Shown in pieces: positions 39,501 to 52,500 of a DNA stretch of 64,000 bases (position 1 is its first letter; each line of letters opens with the position of its first letter). The notes beneath the pieces were generated by a model. That model was given only the letters and a program-made list of their open reading frames with translations. It did no database searches and had not been told where the DNA came from. The position numbers were made by a program, and so were the translations under genes. Origin of the DNA: Fasciolopsis buskii (Eukaryota > Platyhelminthes > Trematoda > Plagiorchiida > Fasciolidae); assembly GCA_008360955.1 (NCBI GenBank), contig LUCM01005066.1, positions 190,043 through 254,042 on the forward strand. Direction: 5' to 3'.

Positions 39501-40420
39501 TTGGTACAGAATGGTGGGAACGAAATAAGTTCCTGTCTCGAGAGGTACCAAATGCAGAGCCATTTCCCACTGGCCTACATAGATTCATAATTATCTGTTT
39601 ATATGGGTTGAAACTCACGTGAGCAATCAACTGCACGTTCCGGAATGCGTCAGGACAACGCAAGGCATGTGTTCGTTGGATTTGTTGTATCTGACATAAC
39701 CAACGTTGACTCTTACGCCTGTTAACTTAAATACGGTTGCAGTAGCGCATATAATGAAAAAAAGCAATTGAGTAACTAACAAAAGGGAACCAATAATACT
39801 TCTCAATGATTGATGATTCGATTGAACTAAGGTGTTTCTTTTGTTGACTTTCGGATAATTAATGTTGCGTGAACATGGCTTTTGGATTGTAATTACAAGT
39901 CCCTCGTGAGTGCTCATAAGGTGAGCACTGATTACAGCGGCTTTTTTACACATTTTGTCGATAGACTTGCACAATAATCTACTGTACTCGGCCAGCTGGC
40001 CGATTGTAAGCTTCAAAACACAATTCTGCATTCGAAAACTTGAGCAATATGTTACACTGGATGACGTGATCAGGCAAACTAACTTTTCCGATGGTTTCTG
40101 GGGGCATACTTGTTCCGGCTACAAGAAACCAGAATAAGAACGCCAGTTAGATTAACCGCTTGCGGTACTAATAGCACAAATGCGGATGCACTGAACAGTC
40201 CACTCCAGCTCTGATCATTTTGTACCTGAGTGACTCATGCGGGCTAGAATTATTCATGCACGTGCGTTCAGGTGCTTTTTTAGCCTCCGTTAATCGGTAC
40301 CCTTCTTTCGTATGTTCCAGTCTGACTTGGAGTTCGATGTCACTGTTTAGCTTCGAGATTTAGGGATTCAGTTATCTGCCTAATGGTACTCGCGATGGTG
40401 ACCTTTAGCAGTGCTGTGCA
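36536..40420. other. Gene-free stretch between SINE copies B and C
   Basis: Frames up to 134 codons (39627-40031, minus), none with a recognisable domain. The two SINEs suggest an old intergenic region open to insertion. Confidence 0.55.
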
Positions 40421-40580
40421 CTAAATGGATAAGGTCGTGGCATTCGGACGTGAACGTCACGGGTTCGCATCCTCCCACCGCCAGTCAACTTCCCCACTTG
40501 GCAGCCCTCTGCTGGCTGAGGTCCCCTTTCTGAAAAATGATGTACATTGTTGTTTCGTTAATAAAGGAATTAAAAGATAA
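40421..40580 (+). mobile_element. tRNA-derived SINE, family 1, copy C (5' truncated)
   Basis: Starts inside the tRNA-like head at ATGGATAAGGTCGTGG, so the first 10-15 bases of the family are missing. The B box carries one change (GGGTTCGCATCC). The body and the AAAGATAAA tail match copies B and D closely. Confidence 0.87.
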
Positions 40581-41629
40581 ATGTACAAGAGACACTTGAT
40601 TCACTGTGAATACAGCATCTGATGCCATGGGCTGGAGCATGCTCACTTTCACCACGCATTCTTGCGCATGCAACTAAAAGAGAACAGATGAGCTGTAGCT
40701 GTCGGGTAAACATTTTTCTCGCAGATTCATCAGGGCAACTATAGACGTGCTTGTTTCCTAGGATCTAATAGTTCTGTAAATCGGAGATCCCGGCAAAACT
40801 AACTGAGTGAGCGAAAAGAACCTGGTTATGAAATGGCATATGAAAATGCAACTATTTCTGAGAGGAAGATGCTCGAAAATTGATCGGGAGGTTGTCTGTT
40901 TCACTATTGTTTGGACCTCGCGAATAGGTAGTTCGAATGGACGATTGCGAAAAATTTAAGTTCCCGCAAACTCCAGGATCTAGTGAGATGTTGTGAGGCT
41001 TCGCTTGGGTCCAGCTTTCAACACCTCGCCTGGACGTTCACTCCCTATTAATACGATGGGCCCAAAAGGTTGAGGGACATGTCACGTGTCACATCATTCA
41101 TCATGCAAATGGGTTGAAAATAAGAAAGCCTAGAACCTAACCTAATAACCCATTTAGAATCATAGGGTTGGCAAACTGTTAGTGCTGATTTTTCCTACTC
41201 AGAAAACAATGCAATTGGTTTTTTTTTCAATGATCCTTTATTAGACTTTCTTGTCAGCACGGAACAGACACAAATGGGAATGGACTATGTTATTGCACAT
41301 TGGCCTTTGCTTTCTGGCTAGTACAGCACACTCTGGTGATGACCGGACCAAAGTAGTCCTGATTCGTGTCCGTCAATGATGATCAACCTCGAACTCTGGA
41401 ACGACCTTGTTTAAAAAACCAAACGAATTAGCGGGATTACGTGCGTAATAGTTAATTCGATATTTTGCTGGATAGGGACCGAGCATCACACAAAAAAAAA
41501 TGAGTAACGCAGCCAACTAGGTCGTTTGTATCGGCATTCTGCGGCATGTAGATAATTTGTGGTATGCTACATTTTGGGGAATAGTGCTCGAAAAATTTGA
41601 GGAATCTAAAGAAAACCGTAAGTGGGTCA
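40581..41629. other. Gene-free stretch between SINE copies C and D
   Basis: Contains a T-run near 41220. No frame of note. Confidence 0.6.
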
Positions 41630-41809
41630 AACGGTGGCCGAACAGATAAGGTCATGGCGTTTGGACGTGAAAGTCCCGGGTTCGAATCCTCCCATCGCCG
41701 ATCAACTTCCCCACTTGGCAGCCCCCTGCTGGCTGCGGTCCCCTTCCTGAAAAGTGATGCAAGTTGTCGTTTCATTAATAAAAGATGTCACAGATAGAGA
41801 AGATAAAAC
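41630..41809 (+). mobile_element. tRNA-derived SINE, family 1, copy D
   Basis: The best preserved head: CGGTGGCCGAACAGATAAGG (A-box region) then CCGGGTTCGAATCCTCCC (B box), closing as CATCGCCG so that the ends of the head can pair. The body and the AT-rich tail with AATAAA and AGATAAA follow. No convincing target-site duplication is visible by eye. Confidence 0.9.
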
Positions 41810-44800
41810 AATGATGAAGCTTCGATGAAATTACGAGGATGTTTGGGGTCAAATTACTCAAACCGAGCAAAGAATTGTACGCAGTGGAAATGCGAATCTC
41901 ATCCGACATGAATCTCCCGGGCCGACATCTTTGATGGAAAACAAAATGTATTCCTACTCTCAACCGGTAGCTGCCGTATTTCTGGCAAATTTCCAAAAAC
42001 AAATCAATCTGCTATTCAGTCTGAATTGTTCCGAACAGAAATGCTACCAAATCCGGTGAATGCTTTGATCCCGACCAGATGACTAAATCGTTTGAAGTGC
42101 TTGGGAAATTTGTTGAAATGCGTAACAGATGCCAGGGATTTTTTCAAATGTGAGAGAAAAACAGCAACAATAACAACAACAGCAACAGGAATAAAAACTG
42201 TTTTGCTCTTTGCCGAATGTGATAGAATTTTTCCTTTCTGTGTTCAAACAGATGCGTGTCTGCCTTATCAAGGAGAAATTGTGTCAGTAGAATGTTTTTT
42301 TACAAACCGAACGTCAGAACGGAAAAGCTTTTTGAAAAGAAGCAAGACTGTAAGCCCAAAAAGTTTTAAAATTTTCGCTCAAGTAAGAGATGTTGGTAGA
42401 TAGTAAACAACAGATCTCTACCATAATCCTAGTGGGTTCAGTGCTTCGCTATTGCCAGTGACTGTCCTGTCAGAGGGAACGGCATATATAGAGAGAGTTT
42501 TGTTTACTTGTACTTGCAATTAATACCAATTCTCGCGGTATTCTCCCCTCGTTACTAGGGTCGACCCAAATGACACAAGATTGTCAGCGACGTGAAGTTG
42601 TGATTGTTCCAGGGCCTTTTCAATGAACAGCTTGCACGTCCACTTCTGACGACACAAATTAAGTTTTGGTGAAGCATACACCATTTCGAGCGTACAAATA
42701 CAGGGATATTCGGACTGGAGAGTGCCTAACGAGTGGCACCAGTGGTCAGACCGGTCATACGCTTCCGGCGACATTTGGTTCATCCACTCAGATATTGCTC
42801 ACAATTATTCCGTTTTGCATAGATTAATTTTCACATGCATGTAAGAAACAACATTTCCGGTGCCGCTAAGGATGAATCAACCTAACAAGTGGAGGTTTTT
42901 TGCACAGTAGAACATGGTGGCAGAAAGGGGTTGACGGGTATCTAGGTTTTGGCCATGGGAGTTAGAAAAACTTAAAACTGAGGGCGATGATGCCTGCTGT
43001 AGGTCACTTTTTGACTGTTCGTGCAGAATTTCGATTGTTCAAGTTTGCATCCACTTCTTTTGATTTCAAGCAAAGCAAACCGATTCGGGTAAGTAGAGCT
43101 ATGTGGTGCAAAGCATTGGCGAACTGATTTTACTCATTGCAGTTCGAAACGTCATTCGCCCAGAGTATATAGGACAGAGGTTGAAAAAATTTGTCAATCA
43201 CGAAATAAGCACGTTTGCTACCTAGGGATCCGTGTGTTCGCAGAGCACAACTTAAGCCAGACAGATCGTGCGAGATGTGCACGTTTGCATGATTTCAAAT
43301 AGTTCCAACACAGAGCAGAAAGGAGAACCGAAAATGGGATGACAAAAAAACGTCATCTCAAGGATCGAATTTGAAGATTGTGATAAATGTGACATGGAAC
43401 ACAATGCAAGAAAAATTGTTACACGAATTCCTCAATACAAACTTATGACCCGACATGGTCTACCTTCGTAGACCAACATACACGAAGTAAAGGGAAGTTA
43501 AAAACTTGACGCCGAGGGCATTCATATTGGGAATCAAGCAAATACGAAAGAATCAAATAGATTCCCAGAAGTATAACACTTCGGGAACTCAATCAACAGG
43601 TCATCGTCTTGGATAGTCTGCACGGTCTTTTGGGGAGCAGCGCTGTCGCATTGCTTGCCCATCCCTTGATATCAGCCCAGCTTTTCATCATCACGATGCT
43701 CACAAAGCTTTGTGCCACCCGAATGTCTACCAGGTTTGTTTGTTCAGCATTACTAGTTTTAACTTGAACAGTTCAAATTTTCTGATTTACTCAAACGTAA
43801 TAGAACACAAGGATTGATAAGTTCGCTATCTTGATTCGTGCCATAGCTAAGCTATGGTCGATTGTAACCTGTCGAAAAGACTCTCGGATGCGTGTCTCGC
43901 TGGATTTCCGATTTATTATTTTGCTGCCGTGACTCCCGAGATGTTCTTCGGACCCAGGACGCCACGTTTGGCTACTACTCATACCTGCTTGCATCTGTCG
44001 GAACCCTCCGGTAGCCTGAGTCTGTAGAGTTTCGTCTTTGGATTCTGATTTTAGAACACTGATTGTCCCGCTAAAATCCAGAATGCGAAGTTTCTAGGCA
44101 TTTTTTTTCAATCACCTATTTATGGTTTTGCAAACCACTTTATAATTCTTCAACAACAGAATGTGCTTCAATGCTGGATTGGATGCTATTCCTACCAGCT
44201 ATTCCAGCAACCTATATCTTGCAAGAATCTCGTATTCAGTCACCGTGGAACTTGGATCCGCTATCCTGTTAGAATTCTGCTAATTTGCGACTAAGCGACT
44301 ATGTCCGCGTTAGAACCTTTTAGTTCTTCCAGGTTTCTGGGACTAAACTCACATTGATTTTTGATATTCATATCGTAGAAACCTTTTCGACTGATGAAAA
44401 TTCAGACTAATTTGTGTTTAGTAAGCTGCACTAATTTATTTCACAAATCCTAGTTCTTCTTCAGTGTACAAGTGCACAACCCAATGCAACATGAGAAAAA
44501 ATCAGGTATCAGAAGTTTGCGCAAGATTTCGCAGAAAGTAAGGGAAATTGCACGGCGGAATTGTAACTCACATACTGACGTATTGTCCAAGTGTAAAAAG
44601 AACTCGAAAACCAAAATGGTTTTCCATGCTTGATTAAATTGGCTGGAATGTGAACGTTGACTGCATCAGTCTTCCTACAAATTCGGATCATATCTCACCG
44701 TCTGGCTCGGTTGTGCCCAACTGCAATGCAAATGAGCAAGATTAGGGATTTTCTACCTCGCGATTGCACAGTTTTTGAAGCGGCAAGCACGTCAGTTCTT

Positions 44801-46029
44801 CCTTTACATTTAACTATGATTAAATCCCGTCTTCAAGGCACTAGGTAAATCAATGATAAACAAGATTGGAAGACGTAGACAGCAAAGCATTACTACCAAT
44901 GAATTCTGTCGGTCAGACATCCGGAAAAATTCAATTTTTGTTTCGCGATACCACTGCCCGGTTTGCAGTCGTAGATCCCATTCCGCCATGTTGCATTCCC
45001 GTGCCTAAATTAGCCGATTGTTTGTATGGTTAATTGGTTCTATGCACCGGAATCAGAGGTAAACTAATTATTTTATCTCCTATTTATCAAAATTTTTAAC
45101 TACATAGCAACCATTTGGACAAAAACAAGGCATCAGGCACATGAACATATGTAGTAGTTTTCTTAGTGGATTGGAACACCGCGTCTATCGATTGGCTCAG
45201 TTTCCGGGAAAAACAGAAGGCGCGATGGAATCGACCGGACTTGCCGTACGCTGACCTGACGGGCAGTTGAATCTGTACAATGCTTGTGTACCGCGTGAAC
45301 CAAACCATACATGGAAACGACATGAACCAAACTTGATAGACAGTAAAAATTACGGAAATTAATACAGGACTTCATTTAGAAGACAATTTTAAAATCTGTC
45401 AATTTGCCTGTCACAATAAACAAAGTGCAACTCAAGAATCTTTAAAAGGAATGGAAAATCATTGTCTACTCCACAGAGCGCTATAATTTGAGGACAGATG
45501 GAAGTAAATGAGTTTGCTTGTGTTTATCGTCCATCGTTTCGCAGAAGAACGATTTCACCTAAACGACATCCTCAGGGAGTAGAAAATCAAATGTGTTTGG
45601 AATGACGAATTTAAAGAAAAGTAAATGTGGGGTGGACAATAGCTGTATACGAGGCTAGAGCAAAGTGAAATAACATACAGTGAGTCCAACTTATCGTCAA
45701 ACAAAGATGTTGGAATTTAGATGCCAAAGTACTATGTAAATTTCAGCGGCCAAATGGCCGTTAACGGAACGACCATCTGGGTAGTCTTTTTTTAAATGAT
45801 TGTGAATATTGGTGTTCTGTAAATCAGGCTGGAAATTTTCAAAATTTTATGAGCACCGAGCTTGGCGTTTAGAGTGCAAACATTTTATCCTCAGAAGAGG
45901 TGACATCATCGGTGCGCAGGCAGTGACCACTCTGATCAGTTGCGTTTTTCAGTAACGCTGCTGTAGATTTGATTTTGACCCGGAGTAAGTCACCGTGCCG
46001 GTTACAATGCATGCTACCTTGGACTAGCA
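41810..46029. other. Gene-free stretch
   Basis: Contains the mixed triplet run, a 103-codon frame over it (42092-42403) and a possible 54-base intron-like interval at 43089-43142. No domain recognised. Confidence 0.5.
42160..42189. repeat. CAA/CAG-like imperfect triplet run
   Basis: ACAGCAACAATAACAACAAC followed by AGCAACAG, a mixed AAC/AGC run outside any supported gene. Confidence 0.8.
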
Positions 46030-46101
46030 ATGTTACTAATTTTAGGAACGTTAATGATTTTAGTAACGTTACTAATTTTGATAATGATGCTAATTCCATT
46101 G
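46030..46101. repeat. 18-base imperfect tandem repeat, four units
   Basis: Units at 46030, 46048, 46066 and 46084 follow A(T/C)GTTA(C/A)T(A/G)ATTTTAG.A. The first three are close; the fourth is decayed. On the minus strand it reads as a repeated Leu-Val-Thr-Leu-Leu-Lys-type peptide, a by-product of the repeat. Confidence 0.75.
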
Positions 46102-46394
46102 TAGTTGGGTGACGCTCTTTAACTAAAAATGGTGTTAGACACCACGATCTTTACGTGGCTTCGTTTCTTTCAAACTTCAAAACATTTGACATCATCCAGT
46201 CTATTTGAATCTTGCATTTTAGTAAATTATATATTTATTCCAGTTCGGTGTGCCAGTTGATAAAACTTGTTGACGATTGCCAAGCTTCCGGAAACTCTCC
46301 CAAATATCTTGTTTCCTTGGTTCACGACCTAACTCGTGTCCGGACTGAATGTGTGCCCTTCTCGATCCTCGTGAACTACCTACCGTCAATGATT

Positions 46395-46500
46395 GGTTGG
46401 CAGTCGGAAACAGTCCCAAGGTATTCGAAAACTAGCTTATCGGACATGTTGAAAATAATCGGCAGCAGAGGCTGATACATAATTCCGAGGATGAACAGTT
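46395..46500 (-). pseudogene. Trace of a LINE RT palm (weak)
   Basis: The minus strand encodes GIMYQPLLPIIFNMSDKLV followed by FEYLG. Non-LTR RTs have GVxQGxPLSPxLFNxxxDxL at this site. The Q-P-L-x-P-x-x-F-N spacing fits with one residue lost. No catalytic F/YADD block was found downstream, and flanking frames are broken. Confidence 0.3.
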
Positions 46501-49500
46501 AATAACCATGCTGGCTTTTGTTGTACCTAGGCTGTCTGTAGAGGAACCACTGATTCAAAAAATTGAGCGCCTCGAGAACGAAGTTAGTGTTTTCGCAGAA
46601 GCCAAGTTTAATCTGGGTTATGTCTGACTTTTGCAATTTAATTTGAATCCTCACGGGGTACTGACGTCTTCAATGCACTAACAATGTCACCTTGACTGGC
46701 GATGAAATATTCGCCATTTAAATAGCAAGCTCACCAATCAGGATTTTTCGAAGGCCAAGAACGCGAGCTACAATCAATGCAAACTTTCAAATCCATCGAG
46801 TCTAAAAACTGTTCAAATCCTGCATTGGTGGCTTTTACGAATCCGTTTGCTTGCCAACTCCGCGTTTCTCGTCCTAGATTACAAATTCCGGTGTTGAACA
46901 AACTTCCAATTGCTGTAGGTGATAGTTCTCGGTTAATTCCAATTTATACAACCAATAACGTCACAATGAAAAACATTGGTTTGAGTTCCTACCTTGGGGT
47001 ACTCAGTAACGGCAAATGAAAATAAGATCGATCATTTTTTGTTGTTGTCAACATGTGACTGACCATAGGTAAAGCCGGATTACGACCGAAATCAATCAGT
47101 GTCATTAACTTCAAAAACCACTTGAACATGTCCTGAGATATCCCCGGTGTGATATTTACCCTTTTGTTAGGGCCTAATAAATGGAACCATATCTGAGAGC
47201 GAACTACGTTCGCAGTTTCCTAGATTAGTCCTTCTATTTGCCGGGAGCAGTTGGTACGCGACCAGGGAAGCTATACCTGTGTCATTAAAGAGGCGGTCAA
47301 CTTGAGGCCACGACTTTTAGAAACGTCCACGCCTTTGGTGTCAGTTAGGCCGGATCACTCGGGGTTCCGTTTCAGCTGTGAACTTCAGTATACGTATTTC
47401 GATAACGGTTTCTTTCCCTTATTTCTCGAATCGATTCCTCCGCATTTTTGAGCCCATCTGCTGAACGGATATTTCTGGCCTCATTCATAAAAAGTAAGTA
47501 AGAATTGAAAAGTGCTAATACTTGCTGCTCCACCTAACTCTTTTTTGGTTCGACTCTAGTGATGTTCTACGTGATCACTTGGCAATTTTGTTGCCCACTT
47601 AATGTAGGCCGCTCTTCTCTTCCCCAAATAAGACAGACAGATGAAGATGGACAGATTTGAAACGACATATAACCTGGAGGAATGTTGTGGTTGTGTAAAA
47701 CAAAGCATATCGTCAGCATATCATTTGTACTAACGAGTTTGGGATAACAAGTGACTCGTTTTCATCTCAGCAATTGGCACAAAACAGCACTTAAAAAACG
47801 GGACCGAGGGGAACGCCTACAGCAAAACACTAGGAGGTTGTTTGTAGGTTGTCTGTCCAAAATGAAGCCGGATATTGTGTTATAGATTAAAAAATTCTGT
47901 CGAACAGCTCTGAGAAATGGAGATGAAATATAATTAGGCAAAATGTTTGGTATCTGTAGCAGTGCAGCGCATTGTAAAAGCCAACCAGCATCAGTGAGGA
48001 GTCTCAGTAAGGCTGGGAAAAATTCTCCAAACAATTGTGCCATCTGAAAAGGGTCCCTCCTACAGTGCGATGTCGGAGGCTGATAGACCAGGTTTAATAT
48101 ATCAACTAACCACCGAGGAAGCTTCTGGCAGTGGGAACTCTTTGTGGTCAAAATCGGTCTTAATCGGTCTTAATCGATATCCGTTTTTTGCGAACCTTTG
48201 ATATGCGTGTCTTCTACGATGCCTTCTTTCCTTTCATATCCGGTTCTTTGTACTGAGCATCCCAGATACAACAGTGCATCAGTAGAACTGGAGGTTTGCA
48301 TGGAATTAAACCTTCCGTGAGTTCAGTGTCACCTGATTATATGTGCACCTGAAGTTTACTGGAATCTGGCAACATTTGCCGCATTCTGTTTGCATAAGCC
48401 TTCTGGGACACCGAGGCCTTCGTCTGGCCTACGAAATGTGGTTTGCCACACCCGTCTCGGTTCCTTTATCGCCCGGCAATGCGATGCCATGAGACAGCAC
48501 TGGCGCTGCATTGACATTGGGTGATACCACTGTAAAATATCGATCAATTTTACTTTGAACTAACCGACGCTTCAAAATGAGGCGGGCAAAAGACTTTTCA
48601 AATGAACTCTGGTATTTTTGGCTTGCATCTCTGCCTGTATTTGATTCAACTTCTTTGGCTGAACATAGAACTTAAAGCCAAACGAGGGGGGTGAAAATCT
48701 AGGCTTTATATCACGAAATGCTATACTACTGTCCGGCTCGGATTGTTTACATCGTACATGTTACTGATAGCAATTACTTCAAACTGTCCGTGGTTTTTAT
48801 TTAGATGGTCACGAAAGCTTATCGGCAGAATGTCTTGAATTTAATGTGCAATGCCAAACTCGAATCTTGGATAAGTGCGAAAAGCAGATGAGTTTCTATA
48901 TGCGGAGTGGTCTTTTTATGAGACGACCAGAACCGATTTTATTCGCTTGTAATTTCCCCGTCATTGGGATTTTCGCAAACAATAAAAAACGAATAGCAAG
49001 ATTAAATTCATTGTAAAACTCCATCCAAATCCGATCGAGAAGTATTTTACAAAACTATAAGAGCGGCCGATCGAAGCCTAGCGCCGAAGAGTCGTTGCTT
49101 GAGAAGCTTCAAACGCTGCTCTACTTTTATCTAGGCCATTATCATAGAACAAAAGCAATTTTACTGGTAGAATAAACTGGCAACTATCATGCCGGATATC
49201 AGAAGGCATGATCACGTGGGTTTTGAGGTTGAAGACGCAAGGAACTAACGAAAGTGATCTCGGTCGTAATTCTGACTCATCTGTCACCAGTTGCTCGTTG
49301 ACAACAATGCACAAAGTTGATTCGATTTTTCTTTCAAGTGGGTAGAACACAATCCAAAGTTAGAAATTATAACTGAAAAGTGCAGCTGATAGGAGTGGAA
49401 ATTCCGACTGACCGTCGTACTTATCCGCGTTGTTTGACGTTTCCAAGCACCGGGGTGAAGTAACAAGTGGAAGTTATTCCGGGATTATAAGTAGATACAC

Positions 49501-52500
49501 TCTAAATGATCCCACAATTGGCATTTCGAAACCTATCAGCCATGTCCTGAACCGACAGCCTTGATCCAGTTACCTCCCACTATTTTCATCGGAGAGTAGT
49601 CTATGCCGAGAGGATCAAACTAGAATCATGGATCACACATATTCCAACCATATTCGAACTCATTGTCGGTTTTTCTCCGCTGTACCCTCAACATCAATAC
49701 TCTAGGCCTAACCTAAGAGCAAATAACCACACTGTCACAATCTGTTCCTGACATTTTTATGCACGCGCCAGTATCCAGACACTGACACTTTTTGAGTATT
49801 CCCCGTGCGCAACTGTTGTGCTTGTGCGTCGTACACCAGGAACTATCTTGCTGCTATGTTGCGAACTCGACTTATGTTAGACTGTTGAATGTCATGCCGA
49901 CGTAATTCCAGCAAGATAGACATCGTTCTGCTAGGCAAATTCAACCCCTCTTTTGAGATTTTAATATCTTTAGGGATATGCATATATTTGCGTTAGTATA
50001 CTAATAATTACTTGGGTACACCCCAGTTGTCACGACTGTGGTGCTGCCTTATAAGTTTGGAGTCGTAAAATCCGGGATACGCTGTGCAAAACGATATTTG
50101 TTCTTCGTTTGTTCATTTTTTGTATTAGCAAACTTCTTTCGAGCTGATCCGTCTTTTGCACAGGGTTTTCGGGTTTTATTGATCAGGCGCAACAAGCCTG
50201 AAAATCGATAGGTTGACGTTGTGAGTTGGACCACTCCATTTGTCGAATAGGAAGCAAACCATCTAATAAAATAAGAAACCCGATGAAAACAACAGACTGA
50301 AGTCATACAGCCCTTGGTTTGGAAGGCGAGCTATGATATCGACCTTTCCGGTGTTCATTTTTGTTCAGCGTTCAGCTGTCGCCTGAGAAAAATAAAAGAA
50401 GATCGTTTTGTTTGCTGTCGGAATTAGCTGCATTGTTCCGTTCGTTCGTTATGATTTTGAACAGTCTCACGAAGCCATAGTTGGAGAATGCAGACCGAAA
50501 AACAGTGCTTAATTCGGGTATTCATAATGATCTCAATGTGTGGCACGGCAACGATTTGCACGTCGCCCAAATTCCCTCCCATGTCCACATGTGAATCTGC
50601 TAAGAAATTCAAAGCCAAACCGAACGACCGAATGCATGGTCCAATGGGCTGTACCGCATATCGAGAATTCGTTTTTTGGGCATTAATTGACCGAGAAAAA
50701 GTAATGATGCAGATGAAAAACTTTTATCATTTCTGCTGTTAGTTCGTACACGACGGTCGTTGTGCTTGAAGAACTCAGGTAATACCAGAATATTGCCCGC
50801 AAGATTTGAGATCGTCCCATGGTCAGCGCAAATCCACTGTGACAAGAAAGCGACTGGTACCGTACACTTTGAACGAAATCGTTGCATTGTATTAAATCAA
50901 GATTTTCGCAAGTAAATCGTAAATTTCATTCAAAGACGATAGTGGAGACAGAAACTCGTTACACTCGGCATCATGCAATAGGAAAGTAAAAACACGCTGG
51001 GATGAAAAACTTTTGTCAAGTGAATACTTTGAGTCTTTGTGAAAGATTGAAAAGAAAGTCACATAAAACGTGGTTGGTTTGTCAAATACGGGACAAGGGA
51101 GGACATTTTATGGAGTGAAAAACAGATCGTGTGGCAAAATTTTAGCGGAAACTTAGATGGATCGTGCAGGAGATGAGTGGGATCGGAAATTATTTTGTGA
51201 GTCAACTTTTCCCATTTGCCTGTGCTTTGATCCCACCATTTTATGAAATTTTTTTAGTGCTATGAAAGACACACGGCCGGTAGTTGACAGTTCACGGTGG
51301 AAAATTTTAAATTTGTTCATGCGTAGACTTGGGATGATAGCGGAACAGTCGTTAAGACGGGTTGGAAAAGCCTACGGTCACCCAGAACGGTGAATAGTGT
51401 TCAGTTTAGCTGTGTATTGTCCGAGCCTACTGATTCGAAACGACAACTCGTAAATGTGAAAAAACCAGTTTGGATTTTTATCAATGAAACTCGCTGGATA
51501 CTTCCCAGAATCAACCTGATAACTGTTTCTGTGTTGATGAACGACAGTTCAGATGTGACTGGCAGACCAAAAGAGGGTGTTAAGCCATTCTACAAGTGGA
51601 ATCTTTTTACACCCGGCAAGCAATTGTGTCCCAAATGTATTGCAGACGAATTCGGGTCTAGGTCAACCCATGATGAGGATCAAGCGTTACAACAGACACC
51701 ATTTCCGATGTCGAACGCAATGCATTATTATGTTAGAATTTCAATTTATCTTGCTATCTGTTGGCAAGCCGCAGGTGCAAAAATGTCGCAGGTTATTGAT
51801 TTTTACAGCACATTCCTTCTTACACTAAAAATAACAAGCTCATTTCAAACAATAGGCATTCGTCAACCCACTGATCTCTGTAGGCACATGTTTGACCGAA
51901 AATTCCTTCCTCTTATTTGATCTAACACAGATAAAATGCTTTCCGCAAGGTGAAATCCAATCGTCAAAATCGAGCGTGTCACGTCGGCAGCTAACCAGAT
52001 AAAATTTTGCTCTGACAAGCCGATTTCAAACGAACTAACTCACATTGGATTGAGTAAATGTAACTAACCATTTCTGTTTATTGTTAGATTCGTTTCCTTT
52101 GAGGTTGCTTGAGTATGCCCAACCACTGAGGTGTGGAAGTCCCTTCTCCTGAGGTGCACCGTTCCGAGAAGAATTCCAAGAAGCCAGACTGAGGCCAACA
52201 GCATTTCGTACGCTGACTGACAGTCCTCGAAACGTGACGACTAACAAATGTTTCGTACAAATAAAATCAGTTTCTAACTGCTGAATTACGTCCTCACCTT
52301 ATTCATATTTCTCTCAACGTCTTGGTGTATTCGTTTGATTAGAGTTCACATGATACCAGCTTGTCTGCAAAACTGGTCAGACTTGATCGAGCATTGTTTT
52401 GTCTCCAGCATTTCTTCCAGTTCTGGTGAATCTTTTACCGGAACTTCGATTTTGTTGGTAAATGGAGTTTCCAGATTTTAATGCGCTCGTTTTGCCTCTT

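Noticed and set aside
51390..51920. 176-codon plus-strand frame, second longest without N
   Set aside because: No recognisable domain or signal, overlapping frame at 51577, and roughly one frame of this length is expected by chance in 64 kb at this base composition.
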